A stretch of 32,024 nt of DNA, from positions 1 to 32,024 of the forward strand of contig NZ_JACMSF010000077.1 of NCBI RefSeq assembly GCF_014257025.1. Direction: 5' to 3'. The translations under genes and the position numbers were made by a program. This DNA is from Streptomyces cupreus (GTDB taxonomy: Bacteria; Actinomycetota; Actinomycetes; Streptomycetales; Streptomycetaceae). The notes beneath the pieces were generated by a model. The model did not search any database and was not told the origin of the DNA. It saw only the letters and a program-made list of their open reading frames with translations. Below are positions 8,205 to 16,552 of the stretch, piece by piece (position 1 is the first letter of the stretch; every line of letters starts with the position of its first letter).

Positions 8205-8310
8205 ACAACGGGTTGTGCGGCTGGGGTCAGGTTGGCCGATGTTGTTCCGAGCGCTGTCTCGAAGGCGATTGGACTGCGTTGTCCGAGGCCGGAATGACGG
8301 CGTCGGGTTT
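8205..8310 (-). pseudogene. IS3-family transposase remnant
   Basis: On the minus strand a short stretch reads RRRHSGLGQRSPIAFETAL. It resembles the conserved C-terminus of IS3-group OrfB transposases (the RRRHSxLGYxSP motif before the end of the protein). The DDE core is missing, and no terminal repeats could be seen. It lies between the intact tetR gene and its inverted partial copy, so an insertion sequence may have taken part in the rearrangement. The remaining bases of 8122-8367 hold no other recognisable gene. Confidence 0.5.
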
Positions 8311-8367
8311 GTTGCGGTGTGGCAATGCGCTCCGCCGTCTCGACGAGTAGCTGCTCCACGGGCTCGA

Positions 8368-8580
8368 GATCCGGATTATTTCATCAGGCGCCATGGAAGC
8401 GACCGGTTCGAGGCGCAGGATGCAGCGGGTCACGATGCGCCTGGCATCCGCCTTGGAGGAACGCCGGCGGGCGACGTCGAGGAATCTGGGTGCGCGTGTC
8501 GGGATTCCCGGCCCTTCTGCCCCGGCCCGAGGAATTCATCATGGTTGAGATTGCAGAAGCGGCCCCGTGACTCTGTGCCG
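8368..8580 (-). pseudogene. Inverted, internally deleted tetR copy with its promoter region
   Basis: Reading the minus strand, 8580-8438 matches 7469-7611 (tetR promoter region and first 35 or so codons) with few changes, including one inserted T and one missing C. It then jumps directly to 8437-8368, which matches 7990-8059 near the tetR 3' end exactly or nearly so. About 380 bases of the gene are missing at the junction. The compensating indels and the deletion rule out a working regulator. The copy is divergent from the MMPL gene just as tetR is divergent from the DHA2 exporter, so the duplicated stretch may bring the TetR operator to the MMPL gene. Confidence 0.85.
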
Positions 8581-8638
8581 ACACGCATGTGCCGCGGGGT
8601 GGGGGCAGGCCCCGCCCGCCCTGACGATGGAGGCTGCC

Positions 8639-10903
8639 GTGCTCTCTGCCCTGGCTCGTTTTTCGGTGCGCCACCGATGGTGGGTGATCGCCCTCTGGTT
8701 GTCGGCCGTGGTCGGGGCCGGCCTGGCCGCCCGCTCGGTCGGGGGTTCGTTCAGCAACGACCTCACCTTGAGCAACACCGATTCGCAGGCCGCGTATGAC
8801 ACTCTGCGCACGCGGTATCCGGAGTTGTCCGGGGACGGGATGCAGGTGGTGATCCACAGCGACTCGGGCGTGGCCTCGGCGAAGGTGAGGGCGGCTGTCA
8901 CGGACGTTGTCGCTGCGGTGCGCGACTCCCAGGACGTGGCGGCGGTCCAGTCGCCGTACGGGCCGGGGCCCGCCATGGTCTCCGATGACGGGCGCACCGC
9001 GATCGCGACCATTCAGTTCACCGAGCGGGCCAAGGATGTGCCCAAGGAGTCGGTAGAGGCCGCGCAGGAGGCGTTCGACCCGGTGCGGGAGGCGGGCGCG
9101 CAGGTCGAGTACGGCGGTGCCGTGCTCCAGGGCGAGCACGGCCCGTCGGGGAGCGAGGCGATCGGCCTGGCTGCCGCGGTCCTGGTCCTGCTGGTGGCCT
9201 TCGGATCGGTCTTCGCCATGGTGGTGCCGCTGCTGACCGCCCTGTTCGCGCTCGCTCTGGGGATGTCGGTCCTCAACGTGGTCGCCGGGGTGACCACCAT
9301 CGGCACCTCCGGTCCGGTGGTGGCGGCCATGATCGGCCTCGGTGTGGGGATCGACTACGCGCTGCTGGTGGTCACCCGGCACCGGGAGGGCATGCACGCA
9401 GGGCACTCCCCCGAGGAGTCGATCCCGCTCGCGCTGTCGACTGCGGGGCGATCGGTGCTCGTGGCGGGCGCCACGGTGATCGTGGCGATCCTGAGCCTGT
9501 ACCTCATCGGCATCCCCTTCGTCTCCGCCCTCGGCCTGGCAAGCGCCATCACGGTGGCCGCCACCCTGCTAGCCGCGGTCACCCTGCTTCCGGCCGTGCT
9601 GGCCGTCTTCGGCGCCGAGCTGGACCGCTTCCGCGTACGGCGGCTGCGGTTCGACCACGGCGCGGGTCGGGTCAGCGGCTGGCACCGCTGGACGGGCCAC
9701 GTCCAGCGGCGCCCCTGGCCCTATCTCCTCGCGTCCGCTGCCGTTCTGATCGCCATGGCCCTCCCGCTGTTCTCGCTGCGCCTTGGTACGGCCGACGACG
9801 GGTCGGCGCCCAAGGACAGCACGGAGCGCCGCGCGTACGAGCTGGTCGCGAAGGACTTCGGACCGGGCTGGACCGGCCCTCTGTTGGTGACCGCGCAGTT
9901 CGACGGCCAGGAGTCGAAGGCGGCCGTGAAGCGGCAGGCCGGCGCACTGCGCACCGAACTCGAGAGCGCCGAAGGGGTGCAGGAGGTACGGCCGCCGCGG
10001 CTCGATGAGGCCGGGACCACCGCGGTGTACACCGTGGTGCCCAAGAGCTCGCCGGATGACAGGTCCACCGAGCAGCTGGTCCACCGCCTGCGGGAGGATG
10101 TGCTCCCCGACGCCGCGGACGACGCCGAGACGCACGTCGGCGGCTCCACCGCCACCGCCATCGACCTCGCCGACCGGCTCGGCAGCCAGATGGCCTGGTT
10201 CATGTCCTTCGTGGTGGGGCTGAGCTTCCTGCTGCTCATGGTCGAGTTCCGCTCACTCGTCGTACCTCTCAAGGCCGCAGTGATGAACCTGCTCTCCGTG
10301 GGAGCTGCGTACGGCGTCGTGGTCGCGGTCTTCCAGTGGGGCTGGGGCGCCGGGCTCCTCGGGTCCGAGGCGGGGCCGGTGGAGTCGTTCGCGCCGGTCA
10401 TGCTGTTCGCCGTCCTGTTCGGCCTGTCCATGGACTACGAGGTGTTCCTGCTCAGCCGCGTACGGGAGGAGTACCTGCGGTCCGGGGACACCGGCGCCTC
10501 CGTCCGCAACGGCATCGCCGCCACCGCCCGCATCATCACCGCCGCCGCGTCGGTCATGGTCGTGGTGTTCGGCAGCTTCCAGCTGAACGACGAGCGGACC
10601 GTCAACCTCTTCGGCTTCGGCCTCGCCGCCGCCATCGCGATCGACGCCACCCTGGTCCGACTCGTCCTGGTGCCCTCCGTCATGGCGATCCTGGGCAAGA
10701 GCGCCTGGTGGATGCCGCGTCGGCTGCAGCGGCTGCTGCCGCATCTGCCGGGCGAAGCGACACCGGGCATCCGCACCCCCATCCCCTCCGAGAGCGCCGT
10801 AGCCGACGAAGGACAGTCGGCCAGGGACGGGGCCCTGAGCGGGCCGCCCGTGCAGCGGGAGGAGGAAGAGGAAGGTGAGCGGATGCCGCAGGCACGCCTG
10901 TGA
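8639..10903 (+). CDS. MMPL/RND-family membrane transporter
   Basis: This protein of about 754 residues is an actinobacterial MMPL exporter, the kind that moves lipids or hydrophobic metabolites. It shows the family plan: TM1 (WWVIALWLSAVVGAGLAA), a large extracytoplasmic domain, a five-helix bundle, then a repeat of both. The proton-relay motifs GLGVGIDYALLVVTRHREG and FGLSMDYEVFLLSRVREEY sit in the two bundles. The start is taken as GTG 8639, because GGAGG lies five bases upstream and inside the longer frame; ATG 8627 is the alternative. It starts about 60 bases from the duplicated tetR promoter region, so the intact TetR may control it. Confidence 0.93.
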   Translation: MLSALARFSVRHRWWVIALWLSAVVGAGLAARSVGGSFSNDLTLSNTDSQAAYDTLRTRYPELSGDGMQVVIHSDSGVASAKVRAAVTDVVAAVRDSQDVAAVQSPYGPGPAMVSDDGRTAIATIQFTERAKDVPKESVEAAQEAFDPVREAGAQVEYGGAVLQGEHGPSGSEAIGLAAAVLVLLVAFGSVFAMVVPLLTALFALALGMSVLNVVAGVTTIGTSGPVVAAMIGLGVGIDYALLVVTRHREGMHAGHSPEESIPLALSTAGRSVLVAGATVIVAILSLYLIGIPFVSALGLASAITVAATLLAAVTLLPAVLAVFGAELDRFRVRRLRFDHGAGRVSGWHRWTGHVQRRPWPYLLASAAVLIAMALPLFSLRLGTADDGSAPKDSTERRAYELVAKDFGPGWTGPLLVTAQFDGQESKAAVKRQAGALRTELESAEGVQEVRPPRLDEAGTTAVYTVVPKSSPDDRSTEQLVHRLREDVLPDAADDAETHVGGSTATAIDLADRLGSQMAWFMSFVVGLSFLLLMVEFRSLVVPLKAAVMNLLSVGAAYGVVVAVFQWGWGAGLLGSEAGPVESFAPVMLFAVLFGLSMDYEVFLLSRVREEYLRSGDTGASVRNGIAATARIITAAASVMVVVFGSFQLNDERTVNLFGFGLAAAIAIDATLVRLVLVPSVMAILGKSAWWMPRRLQRLLPHLPGEATPGIRTPIPSESAVADEGQSARDGALSGPPVQREEEEEGERMPQARL

Positions 10904-11447
10904 CGCCCGAGGTGCTGCCGCAGCGGGGGCGATCAGCCGGTCGACGGCCGGGCCGGCCGGCCCTGCCAGCGTTCGAGCGCTGCTGCCGGGCAAGAAGCGT
11001 GCCGGCCATCCACCCCCGGGTGCGTCGCGGAGCACAATCGCAAGGACGCGGACGCAGGCCCCACATGGGTGGTGACGGCGAAGGCATCACTCCTCACCGC
11101 CGCAGTGCGGACCATGACGGCCCGGAAGCGGACGGGACCTCCGTGGCCGGCCTGGTCTTCGCCACGCTCACGCAAGGCGTGGCGAGCAGGAAGCTGACAC
11201 CGCCCGGCCGCCCGCGATCTCGGGCGGTACGTACTTCCCGATCCGCACGCGGCTTGCTCCCCTTCGCGCCCACCCCGTCCCGCGTCCGCGCTCGGACCAC
11301 GCCGCTGCACACCTCCTGACAGTCACTGCCGTCGCCCGCCCCGCCCGTGGGCCCTGGCCACCGCATCATCACGGCCCGGCGACTCCACTCGGCCTGCTCA
11401 GCGGCCGATTCCCGCATCCCACCCATACAGATCCTGCGGAGGACTCG
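10904..11447 (+). other. Non-coding or decayed interval
   Basis: These 544 bases between the MMPL gene and the DUF2231 gene hold no frame with a recognisable protein family or a credible ribosome binding site. A small perfect inverted repeat (CGCCACGC, nine-base loop, GCGTGGCG) at 11160-11184 could be a terminator, though it lies 256 bases after the MMPL stop. The stretch may be decayed coding sequence. Confidence 0.5.
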
Positions 11448-11921
11448 TTGCTCGACACGCTCTTCGGCCTGCCCGCCCACCCGCTGATCGTCCACGCCAC
11501 TGTGGTCGCCGTGCCCGCCGCCGCCTTGACCATTGCGCTGGCCGCGCTGTGGCCGCAGTTCCGGGCGTGGGCGGGGCCGCTGCCCCTCCTCCTGAGCCTC
11601 ACAGCCCTGATCCTGGTCCCGGTGACCGTCAAGTCCGGCGAGTCACTGGCGCGGCGCGTCGACGAGACAGCCCTGACGCATCGGCACAGTGACCTCGGCC
11701 ACGACCTCCTCCCCTGGACGGTCGCCCTGTCCGTTGGGGCCGTCGCCCTGTTCTGGCTGAGCCGGCGGGAAGCCCGCCCCCGGCGCACAGAACGCCCTGC
11801 CACTGCACGGCTCACCGCCGTGGCACTGATTCTCCTCGCCCTGACGGGGGCGACCGGCAGCGCCATGCAGATCGTCCGCATCGGCCACAGCGGCGCCGAG
11901 GCCGCCTGGACGGAACCGTAG
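11448..11921 (+). CDS. DUF2231 membrane protein
   Basis: The 157-residue protein begins with the DUF2231 signature GLPAHPLIVHATVV. It has about four hydrophobic helices (AALTIALAALWP, LLLSLTALILVPVTV, TVALSVGAVALFWL, TAVALILLALTGATGSAM), with a conserved His in the HRHSDLGHDLLPW loop. The family is membrane-bound and of unknown, possibly redox-linked, function. The start codon is TTG 11448, supported by GGAGG five bases upstream. It is convergent with the enzyme I gene, 42 bases apart, and seems to stand alone. Confidence 0.83.
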   Translation: MLDTLFGLPAHPLIVHATVVAVPAAALTIALAALWPQFRAWAGPLPLLLSLTALILVPVTVKSGESLARRVDETALTHRHSDLGHDLLPWTVALSVGAVALFWLSRREARPRRTERPATARLTAVALILLALTGATGSAMQIVRIGHSGAEAAWTEP

Positions 11922-11963
11922 ACCGACAAAAACCAGCTTCTGCGTGCTTCCGGCCCCTCCTTC

Positions 11964-13652
11964 TCACGGCAGCGAGGGCCGGCCGCACTGCTCGACGAGT
12001 CGCCAGACCTCTTCGGGGGTTTCGCGGGTCAGTGCGACGGCGGCCAGGGAGGCGCACGTGTCGTGGCGGAGTCGGCGGATGCGGGCGCGGACCTCGTCGA
12101 GGGCGGCGGGGCCGACCGAGAGGCTGTCGCAGCCGAGGCCGATGAGGAGGGGTGTCACGAGGGGGTGTGCGGCGGCGTCGCCGCAGACGGAGACCTGGCG
12201 ATCGTGGCGGTGGGCGGCGTTGACGACGCGGGCGATGGCGTCGAGTACGGCGGGGTGTGCCGCCATGGCGGGGGTGGCGGTGGGGTCGCGCCGGTCCAGG
12301 CCCAGGATCTGGCAGGTGAGGTCGTTGCTGCCGATGGAGAAGAAGGAGGCTTCGCGGGCGAGGTCGTCGGCTACGGCGACGGCTTCGGGGAGTTCCACCA
12401 TGATGCCCAGGGGCGGCACCGGGACGCCGGCTTCGTCGGCTGCGGCCTCAAGGAGGCGTCGGCAGGCGCGCAGTTCGTCGACGCTCGCGACCATGGGGAT
12501 CATGATGCGCAGGTCGGTGTCGGCTCCGGCGCTGAGCAGGCTGCGGAACTGGTCGGCGAAGGCGTCCGGTTGGGCGAGCATCAGGGGCAGGCCGCGCCCG
12601 AGCCGCCCGCCCTCGCGGCCTTCTGCGAGGAACGGCGGCAGTTTGTCGTCGGCGAAGTCGAGCGTGCGCGCCGTGACGACCTGCCCGGCCAGAACGCGCA
12701 GGACGGGGACGAGGGTGGCCGCGTGCTGTTCGCGGGTGGGCCAGGCGCGGTGGTTGAGGAAGGGCAGCTCGGTGCGGAGCAGGCCGACGCCTTCGGCGCC
12801 TGTGGTCAGTGCCGTGCGGGCCTCGGCCGGGGTGGCCACGTTGGCCCGCAGCACAATGGGGTGCCGGTCGAGTGTCTCGGCGGGCAGGTGACGCTCTTCG
12901 GCGAGGGCGAGTCTGCGCGCTCGGGCGGTCTCCATGGCTCGCAGGGCCCTGGAGCGTTCCTCGTCGTCGGGGTGGGCGACCGCGCCGGCCTGATCGGCGT
13001 CGAGCAGGATCTCCTGCCCGTCCGGCAGTTCGAGCAGTTGGGGGTCGACGGCGAGGAGGAAGGGGATGCCCAGCGAACGGGCGACGATCGCGGCGTGGGA
13101 GTTCGGGCCGCCGGTCACAGAGATGGCGCCTGTCACCGTCAGGCCCGGTTCCAGCAGGTCGGCGGCGCCGATCTCGTGGGCGACCAGGACGAGCGGCTGG
13201 TCGGTGGCAGGGCCGGTCTCGCCGTGGAGGTGGGCCAGGACGCGGCGGCCGACCTGCCGGACGTCCGCGGCGCGTTCGGCGAGGGTGGGATCGTCCAGGG
13301 CCGCGATGGTTCCGGCGTAGGTGTCGATGGCCTGGCGGACGGCGACGGGTACCGGCTGGCCGTCATTCGCCCTCTTGACGGCCTGGTCACACAGATCCTG
13401 GTCCTGGGCGATGTAGCTGTTGACCTCCATGATGTCGGCCTGTTCGTCCTTGCCCTGTTCGCGCAGGGAGGTGGACAGGTCGAGCAGGCGGGTGGCTACG
13501 GCGTCGAAGGCGTCGGTGATCTGCTGTGCGGGGTCGCCGCCGGTGCGGTGCGGCAGCGGCGTCCTGGTGAGTGGCCGGTCGGTACGGTGGACGACGCCGA
13601 GGGCTATGCCGGGTGCGGCGGCGCGCCCGGTGCAGGTGCGACGGTCGGTCAT
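11964..13652 (-). CDS. ptsP: PTS enzyme I (PEP-protein phosphotransferase) of the Dha system
   Basis: This 562-residue enzyme I takes phosphate from PEP and passes it to HPr. The phosphohistidine is His186 in GGPNSHAAIVARSLGIP. The PEP-binding barrel shows LLRTELPFL, TLDFADDK, MVELPEA and IGSNDLT, and the catalytic Cys490 lies in VSVCGDAAAHP. The start is ATG 13652, which overlaps the dhaL stop as ATGA, so translation is probably coupled. Its place behind dhaL indicates a pathway-specific enzyme I for DhaM rather than the housekeeping sugar PTS, which would be encoded elsewhere. The role is inferred from context; the enzyme class is certain. Confidence 0.92.
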   Translation of the reverse strand: MTDRRTCTGRAAAPGIALGVVHRTDRPLTRTPLPHRTGGDPAQQITDAFDAVATRLLDLSTSLREQGKDEQADIMEVNSYIAQDQDLCDQAVKRANDGQPVPVAVRQAIDTYAGTIAALDDPTLAERAADVRQVGRRVLAHLHGETGPATDQPLVLVAHEIGAADLLEPGLTVTGAISVTGGPNSHAAIVARSLGIPFLLAVDPQLLELPDGQEILLDADQAGAVAHPDDEERSRALRAMETARARRLALAEERHLPAETLDRHPIVLRANVATPAEARTALTTGAEGVGLLRTELPFLNHRAWPTREQHAATLVPVLRVLAGQVVTARTLDFADDKLPPFLAEGREGGRLGRGLPLMLAQPDAFADQFRSLLSAGADTDLRIMIPMVASVDELRACRRLLEAAADEAGVPVPPLGIMVELPEAVAVADDLAREASFFSIGSNDLTCQILGLDRRDPTATPAMAAHPAVLDAIARVVNAAHRHDRQVSVCGDAAAHPLVTPLLIGLGCDSLSVGPAALDEVRARIRRLRHDTCASLAAVALTRETPEEVWRLVEQCGRPSLP

Positions 13653-14296
13653 CGGGCCGCCAGCGTCTCGGCGTGGTCCCCCAGCGTCTCGGCGAGGGCG
13701 CGGAAGACCAGGGCGGTGGAGGTGGCGCCCGGGTCCTGATGGCCGATGCTGCGGGCGCCCAGGTAGGAGGCGCGGCCTTTGCGGGCCTGCATCGGGGTGG
13801 TGGCGCGCATGCCCTCTTCGGCGGCGTCGGCGGCGGCCACGGCCGCGGAGGCCAAGTCGGCTCCGGCGTCGGCCTGTTGCTGGAACGCGGCCAGTGCGGG
13901 GGCGTAGGCGTCGATCATGGTCTTGTCGCCGGGTGCGGCCGCACCGAGCTTCTGGATGCTCGCGAGGCCGGCGGCCAGTGCGGCGGCGAACTGCCGTGTG
14001 TCGGCGGTGGGGGTGTCCAGGGCCTTGCCGATGGCGCGGAAGGCACCGCCGTAGAGCGGTCCGGAGGCGCCGCCGACGGTGGAGATGAGGGTGGTGCCGG
14101 TCTTGACCAGTACGGCCCCGACGGTGTCCGGCTCGTAGTCGGCCAAGGCCGTGACTGCGGCGGAGAAGCCGCGGTGCATGTTGGTGCCGTGGTCGGCGTC
14201 GCCGATGGCCGAGTCGAGCTGGGTGAGGTGGTCCTTGTGCTTGTCCACGGCTGTTGCGATGGCCTGCACCCACGTGCGGGCGAGGTCGGTGTCCAC
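13649..14296 (-). CDS. dhaL: Dihydroxyacetone kinase subunit DhaL
   Basis: DhaL is the ADP-binding subunit that is phosphorylated by DhaM and hands the phosphate to DHA bound in DhaK. The Mg-binding aspartates are Asp28, Asp33 and Asp35 in LDSAIGDADHG. Nucleotide-pocket motifs follow: GGASGPLYGGAF, GDKTMIDA and ARKGRASYLGARSIGHQDPGA. I chose GTG 14296 (215 residues) because GGAG lies five bases upstream; the ATG at 14311 adds five residues but has no binding site. It overlaps the enzyme I start by four bases. A large hairpin lies between it and dhaK. Confidence 0.95.
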   Translation of the reverse strand: MDTDLARTWVQAIATAVDKHKDHLTQLDSAIGDADHGTNMHRGFSAAVTALADYEPDTVGAVLVKTGTTLISTVGGASGPLYGGAFRAIGKALDTPTADTRQFAAALAAGLASIQKLGAAAPGDKTMIDAYAPALAAFQQQADAGADLASAAVAAADAAEEGMRATTPMQARKGRASYLGARSIGHQDPGATSTALVFRALAETLGDHAETLAAR

Positions 14297-14341
14297 GGAG
14301 TCTCCGTTCATGGTCGGTACGGGGCTGATCAGAGGTTGGGC

Positions 14342-14444
14342 GAGCCGGGGGCGGGGGAAGACGCGAGGAGTGCGGTCCGGGCGGGCTGACAGCGGGAAGG
14401 ACCCGGCCCGGCCCTCGCGTCGCGCGTGGCCCCGCCCCCGGCTC
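14342..14444 (-). promoter_or_regulatory. Multi-stem hairpin between dhaK and dhaL
   Basis: Three nested inverted repeats pair in order: GAGCCGGGGGCGGGG at 14342-14356 with 14430-14444 (15 bp), GACGCGAGG at 14360-14368 with 14413-14421 (9 bp) and GGTCC at 14374-14378 with 14399-14403 (5 bp). The outer stem starts two bases after the dhaK stop. The minus-strand right arm is followed by pyrimidines without a clear U run. It could be a partial terminator, an mRNA-stability element or a processing site that sets DhaK above DhaL and enzyme I. Confidence 0.7.
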
Positions 14445-14446
14445 GG

Positions 14447-15445
14447 TCAGATGCCCCAGCGCAGGGCCGGGGTGTTCACGGGAGCGTCCCACAGGGACAG
14501 CATGTCGGCATCGGCCTTGCACACGGTGACGGAAACACCGGCCATGTCGAGGCTGGTCACATAGTTGCCGACAAGGTTGCGGGCGATGACCACGCCCTTG
14601 TCCGCGAGTGCGGCGGCGACCTCGTTGAAGACCACGTACAACTCGATGAGCGGGGTGCCGCCCAGGCCGTTGACCATGACGATGGTCTCGTCACCGGCGT
14701 CGAGGGGCTGGTCGGCGAGGATGGCGTCCAGGGCGGTGGCCACGATCTCCTTGGCCGGGCGGAGCTTCTCGCGGCGGCGTCCGGGCTCGCCGTGGATGCC
14801 GACGCCGACCTCCATCTCGTCCTCGGGCAGGTCGAAGCCGGGCTTGCCGGAGGCGGGGGTCGTGCAGGCGGTGAGCGCCACGGCGAAGGACCGGGACGCG
14901 GCGTTGACCCGCTTGCCCATGTCGGCGACCTCAGTGAGGCTGCTGCCCTGCTCGGCGAGGGCTCCGGCGATCTTCTCGACGAAGACGGTGGCACCGGTGC
15001 CCCGGCGCCCGGCGGTCCAGGTGGAGTCCTGGACCGCGACGTCGTCGTCGACCAGGACGGTCTCCACGGTGATGCCTTCCTCGGCGGCCAGTTCGGCGGC
15101 CATCTGGAAGTTGAGGACGTCGCCGGTGTAGTTCTTCACGATGAACAGCACGCCCGCGCCGCCGTCGACAGCCTGGGCCGCGGCCAGCATCTGACCGGGC
15201 ACGGGAGAGGTGAAGACCTCGCCGGGGCAGGCCGCGTCGAGCATGCCGCGTCCCACGAAGCCGCCGTGCAGGGGTTCGTGCCCGGATCCGCCGCCGGAGA
15301 CAAGGGCGACCTTGCCCGGCTTGGTACCCCCGGCACGGGCGATCACCTTGTTCTCCGCGTCGACCTTCAGTCCGGGGTGGGCGGCGGCGATGCCGGACAG
15401 TGCCTCGGCCAGCACCGCTTCAGGGGCGTTGATGAACTTCTTCAT
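14447..15445 (-). CDS. dhaK: Dihydroxyacetone kinase subunit DhaK
   Basis: DhaK binds dihydroxyacetone covalently and presents it for phosphorylation to DHAP. The 332-residue length is typical. Visible motifs are GGGSGHEPLHGGFVG at about 51-65, the loop KNYTGD at 104-109, and GVGIHGEPGRRR, whose His218 forms the hemiaminal bond with the substrate. The PTS-type partner genes dhaL and dhaM in the same locus show that it is phosphoprotein-dependent rather than ATP-dependent. The start has GGGAG seven bases upstream, and the gene begins 15 bases after the facilitator gene ends, so the two are in one operon. Confidence 0.96.
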   Translation of the reverse strand: MKKFINAPEAVLAEALSGIAAAHPGLKVDAENKVIARAGGTKPGKVALVSGGGSGHEPLHGGFVGRGMLDAACPGEVFTSPVPGQMLAAAQAVDGGAGVLFIVKNYTGDVLNFQMAAELAAEEGITVETVLVDDDVAVQDSTWTAGRRGTGATVFVEKIAGALAEQGSSLTEVADMGKRVNAASRSFAVALTACTTPASGKPGFDLPEDEMEVGVGIHGEPGRRREKLRPAKEIVATALDAILADQPLDAGDETIVMVNGLGGTPLIELYVVFNEVAAALADKGVVIARNLVGNYVTSLDMAGVSVTVCKADADMLSLWDAPVNTPALRWGI

Positions 15446-15460
15446 GACAGGTCTCCCTTA

Positions 15461-16222
15461 TTACGCAGAGGCGGTTTCGGCCAGCTGGTTCTCGGCCGCA
15501 CCCGCGGCGGCAGTCGAGCGGCGGGTGTTGAGGGCGGTGTAGAGGACGCCGGCGGCAACCGCGCCGAGCACTTCGGCGGCTATGTAGACCGGCATCTGAC
15601 CCCAGTGGACCGTGCCCCCGAACAGCTCGCCGGTGATCATCGGACCCAGCGTCCTGGCCGGGTTGATCGACGCAGCCGTGGCCGGCGCCACCGGGATGAT
15701 GATCGCGAAGACGCCGAGCCCGATGGCCAGACCGGCGAAGCCGCCGGCCGCGCGGCGGTCGATGGCACCGAAGACGATGAGGGCGAGGATGAAGGTGCCC
15801 ACGGCTTCGGCGAAGAACGCCTGGCCGGCGCCGACTCCGGTGCCGTAGGCGGCGATGCCGAGGCCGACGTCGACCGCCTTCTTCCCCAGCACCCCGACGA
15901 TCGCAAGAGCTCCCAGCACCGCCCCGGCCACCTGGGCCGCGATGTAGCCGGGGACGTCCCGCCAGGGCATCTTCTTCGTCGCGGCCAGTGCCAGGGTGAT
16001 GGCCGGGTTGATCTGGCAGCCGGAGACATGGCCGATCGCGTAGACCATGGCGATGACGGCGGTGGCGAAGGCCAGCGAGATCATTCCCAGCTGCGCCATG
16101 GTGAACGGGGCGTCGCCGCCGACGATGAGCGTCGCGGGGACCGAGCCGACGCCGATGAACACCAGCACCGCGGTGCCCAGCGCTTCGGCCACGAGCTTCT
16201 GTGAGTAAGTGTTTTCTTCCAT
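15461..16222 (-). CDS. MIP-family channel (glycerol/DHA facilitator)
   Basis: The 253-residue protein has six hydrophobic helices and the two half-helix NPA motifs of aquaglyceroporins: GCQINPAITLALA and SINPARTLGP. The residue pattern around the second motif (NPARTLGP) is closer to the aquaporin/AqpZ-like group than to E. coli GlpF, so selectivity is not certain. Its position as first gene of the dhaK-dhaL-enzyme I run indicates uptake of dihydroxyacetone or glycerol. A GC-rich inverted repeat pair (arms 16296-16303 and 16325-16332) lies in its probable leader, and the proposed IclR box lies about 155 bases upstream. Confidence 0.92.
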   Translation of the reverse strand: MEENTYSQKLVAEALGTAVLVFIGVGSVPATLIVGGDAPFTMAQLGMISLAFATAVIAMVYAIGHVSGCQINPAITLALAATKKMPWRDVPGYIAAQVAGAVLGALAIVGVLGKKAVDVGLGIAAYGTGVGAGQAFFAEAVGTFILALIVFGAIDRRAAGGFAGLAIGLGVFAIIIPVAPATAASINPARTLGPMITGELFGGTVHWGQMPVYIAAEVLGAVAAGVLYTALNTRRSTAAAGAAENQLAETASA

Positions 16223-16375
16223 GGAAGGCGCCCAGCGCCGAGCGGCGGCTTGGGCGTCTCACCTCCTCCGCGTGGAGCGGGCTGTGAAGGGAGGTGGCCG
16301 CCAAGTGGTCAGGGTCGGGCAATCTGGCGGCCGCTCAGGGGGAAGCCGGGGAGTTTAAGCCTCCGACTGCAGAGT

Positions 16376-16402
16376 GTTCACTATGGATGAACGTTGTTCC
16401 GG
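16376..16402. promoter_or_regulatory. Predicted IclR operator, facilitator-side box
   Basis: The palindrome GTTCA-N7-TGAAC (16376-16392) is followed two bases later by TGTTCCG. An equivalent string (GTTCA, TAT at the same place, TGAAC, two bases, TGTTCCG) occurs at 17349-17374 in the iclR-dhaM gap. Two such similar sites, each upstream of one arm of the dha locus, point to one regulator, most simply the IclR protein encoded between them. It is close to the likely promoter of the facilitator-dhaK-dhaL-enzyme I operon. Confidence 0.68.
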
Positions 16403-16468
16403 AAATTAACGCCGCGTTTCCGGCCTGTCAAGAGCTTTGGCAGCCCTGGCGTTCTGTCGACGTGAAGA

Positions 16469-16496
16469 AGGCCCCTCGGCAACTGCCGAGGGGCCT
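16469..16496 (-). terminator. Terminator after iclR
   Basis: A perfect 13-bp inverted repeat (AGGCCCCTCGGCA, tiny loop, TGCCGAGGGGCCT) lies 56 bases downstream of the iclR stop. On the minus strand it is followed by TTCTTC. It would end iclR transcription before the divergent-looking facilitator promoter region. Confidence 0.82.
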
Positions 16497-16552
16497 GGAC
16501 CAGGGTGCGGGGGCGGGAAAGCGGACGACCGCCACCGGGTTTGCGGGGCAGG

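Noticed and set aside
10900..11319. 139-codon frame after the MMPL gene
   Set aside because: No ribosome binding site, no family likeness and typical GC-driven composition; treated as non-coding.
11964..14522. 852-codon open frame suggesting a larger fused protein upstream of enzyme I
   Set aside because: The part before 13652 is Arg/Pro/His-rich nonsense in the wrong frame over dhaL; enzyme I starts at the ATG overlapping the dhaL stop.
16296..16332. Riboswitch or attenuator in the facilitator leader
   Set aside because: An 8-bp inverted repeat is present, but no known riboswitch core or leader peptide could be seen.
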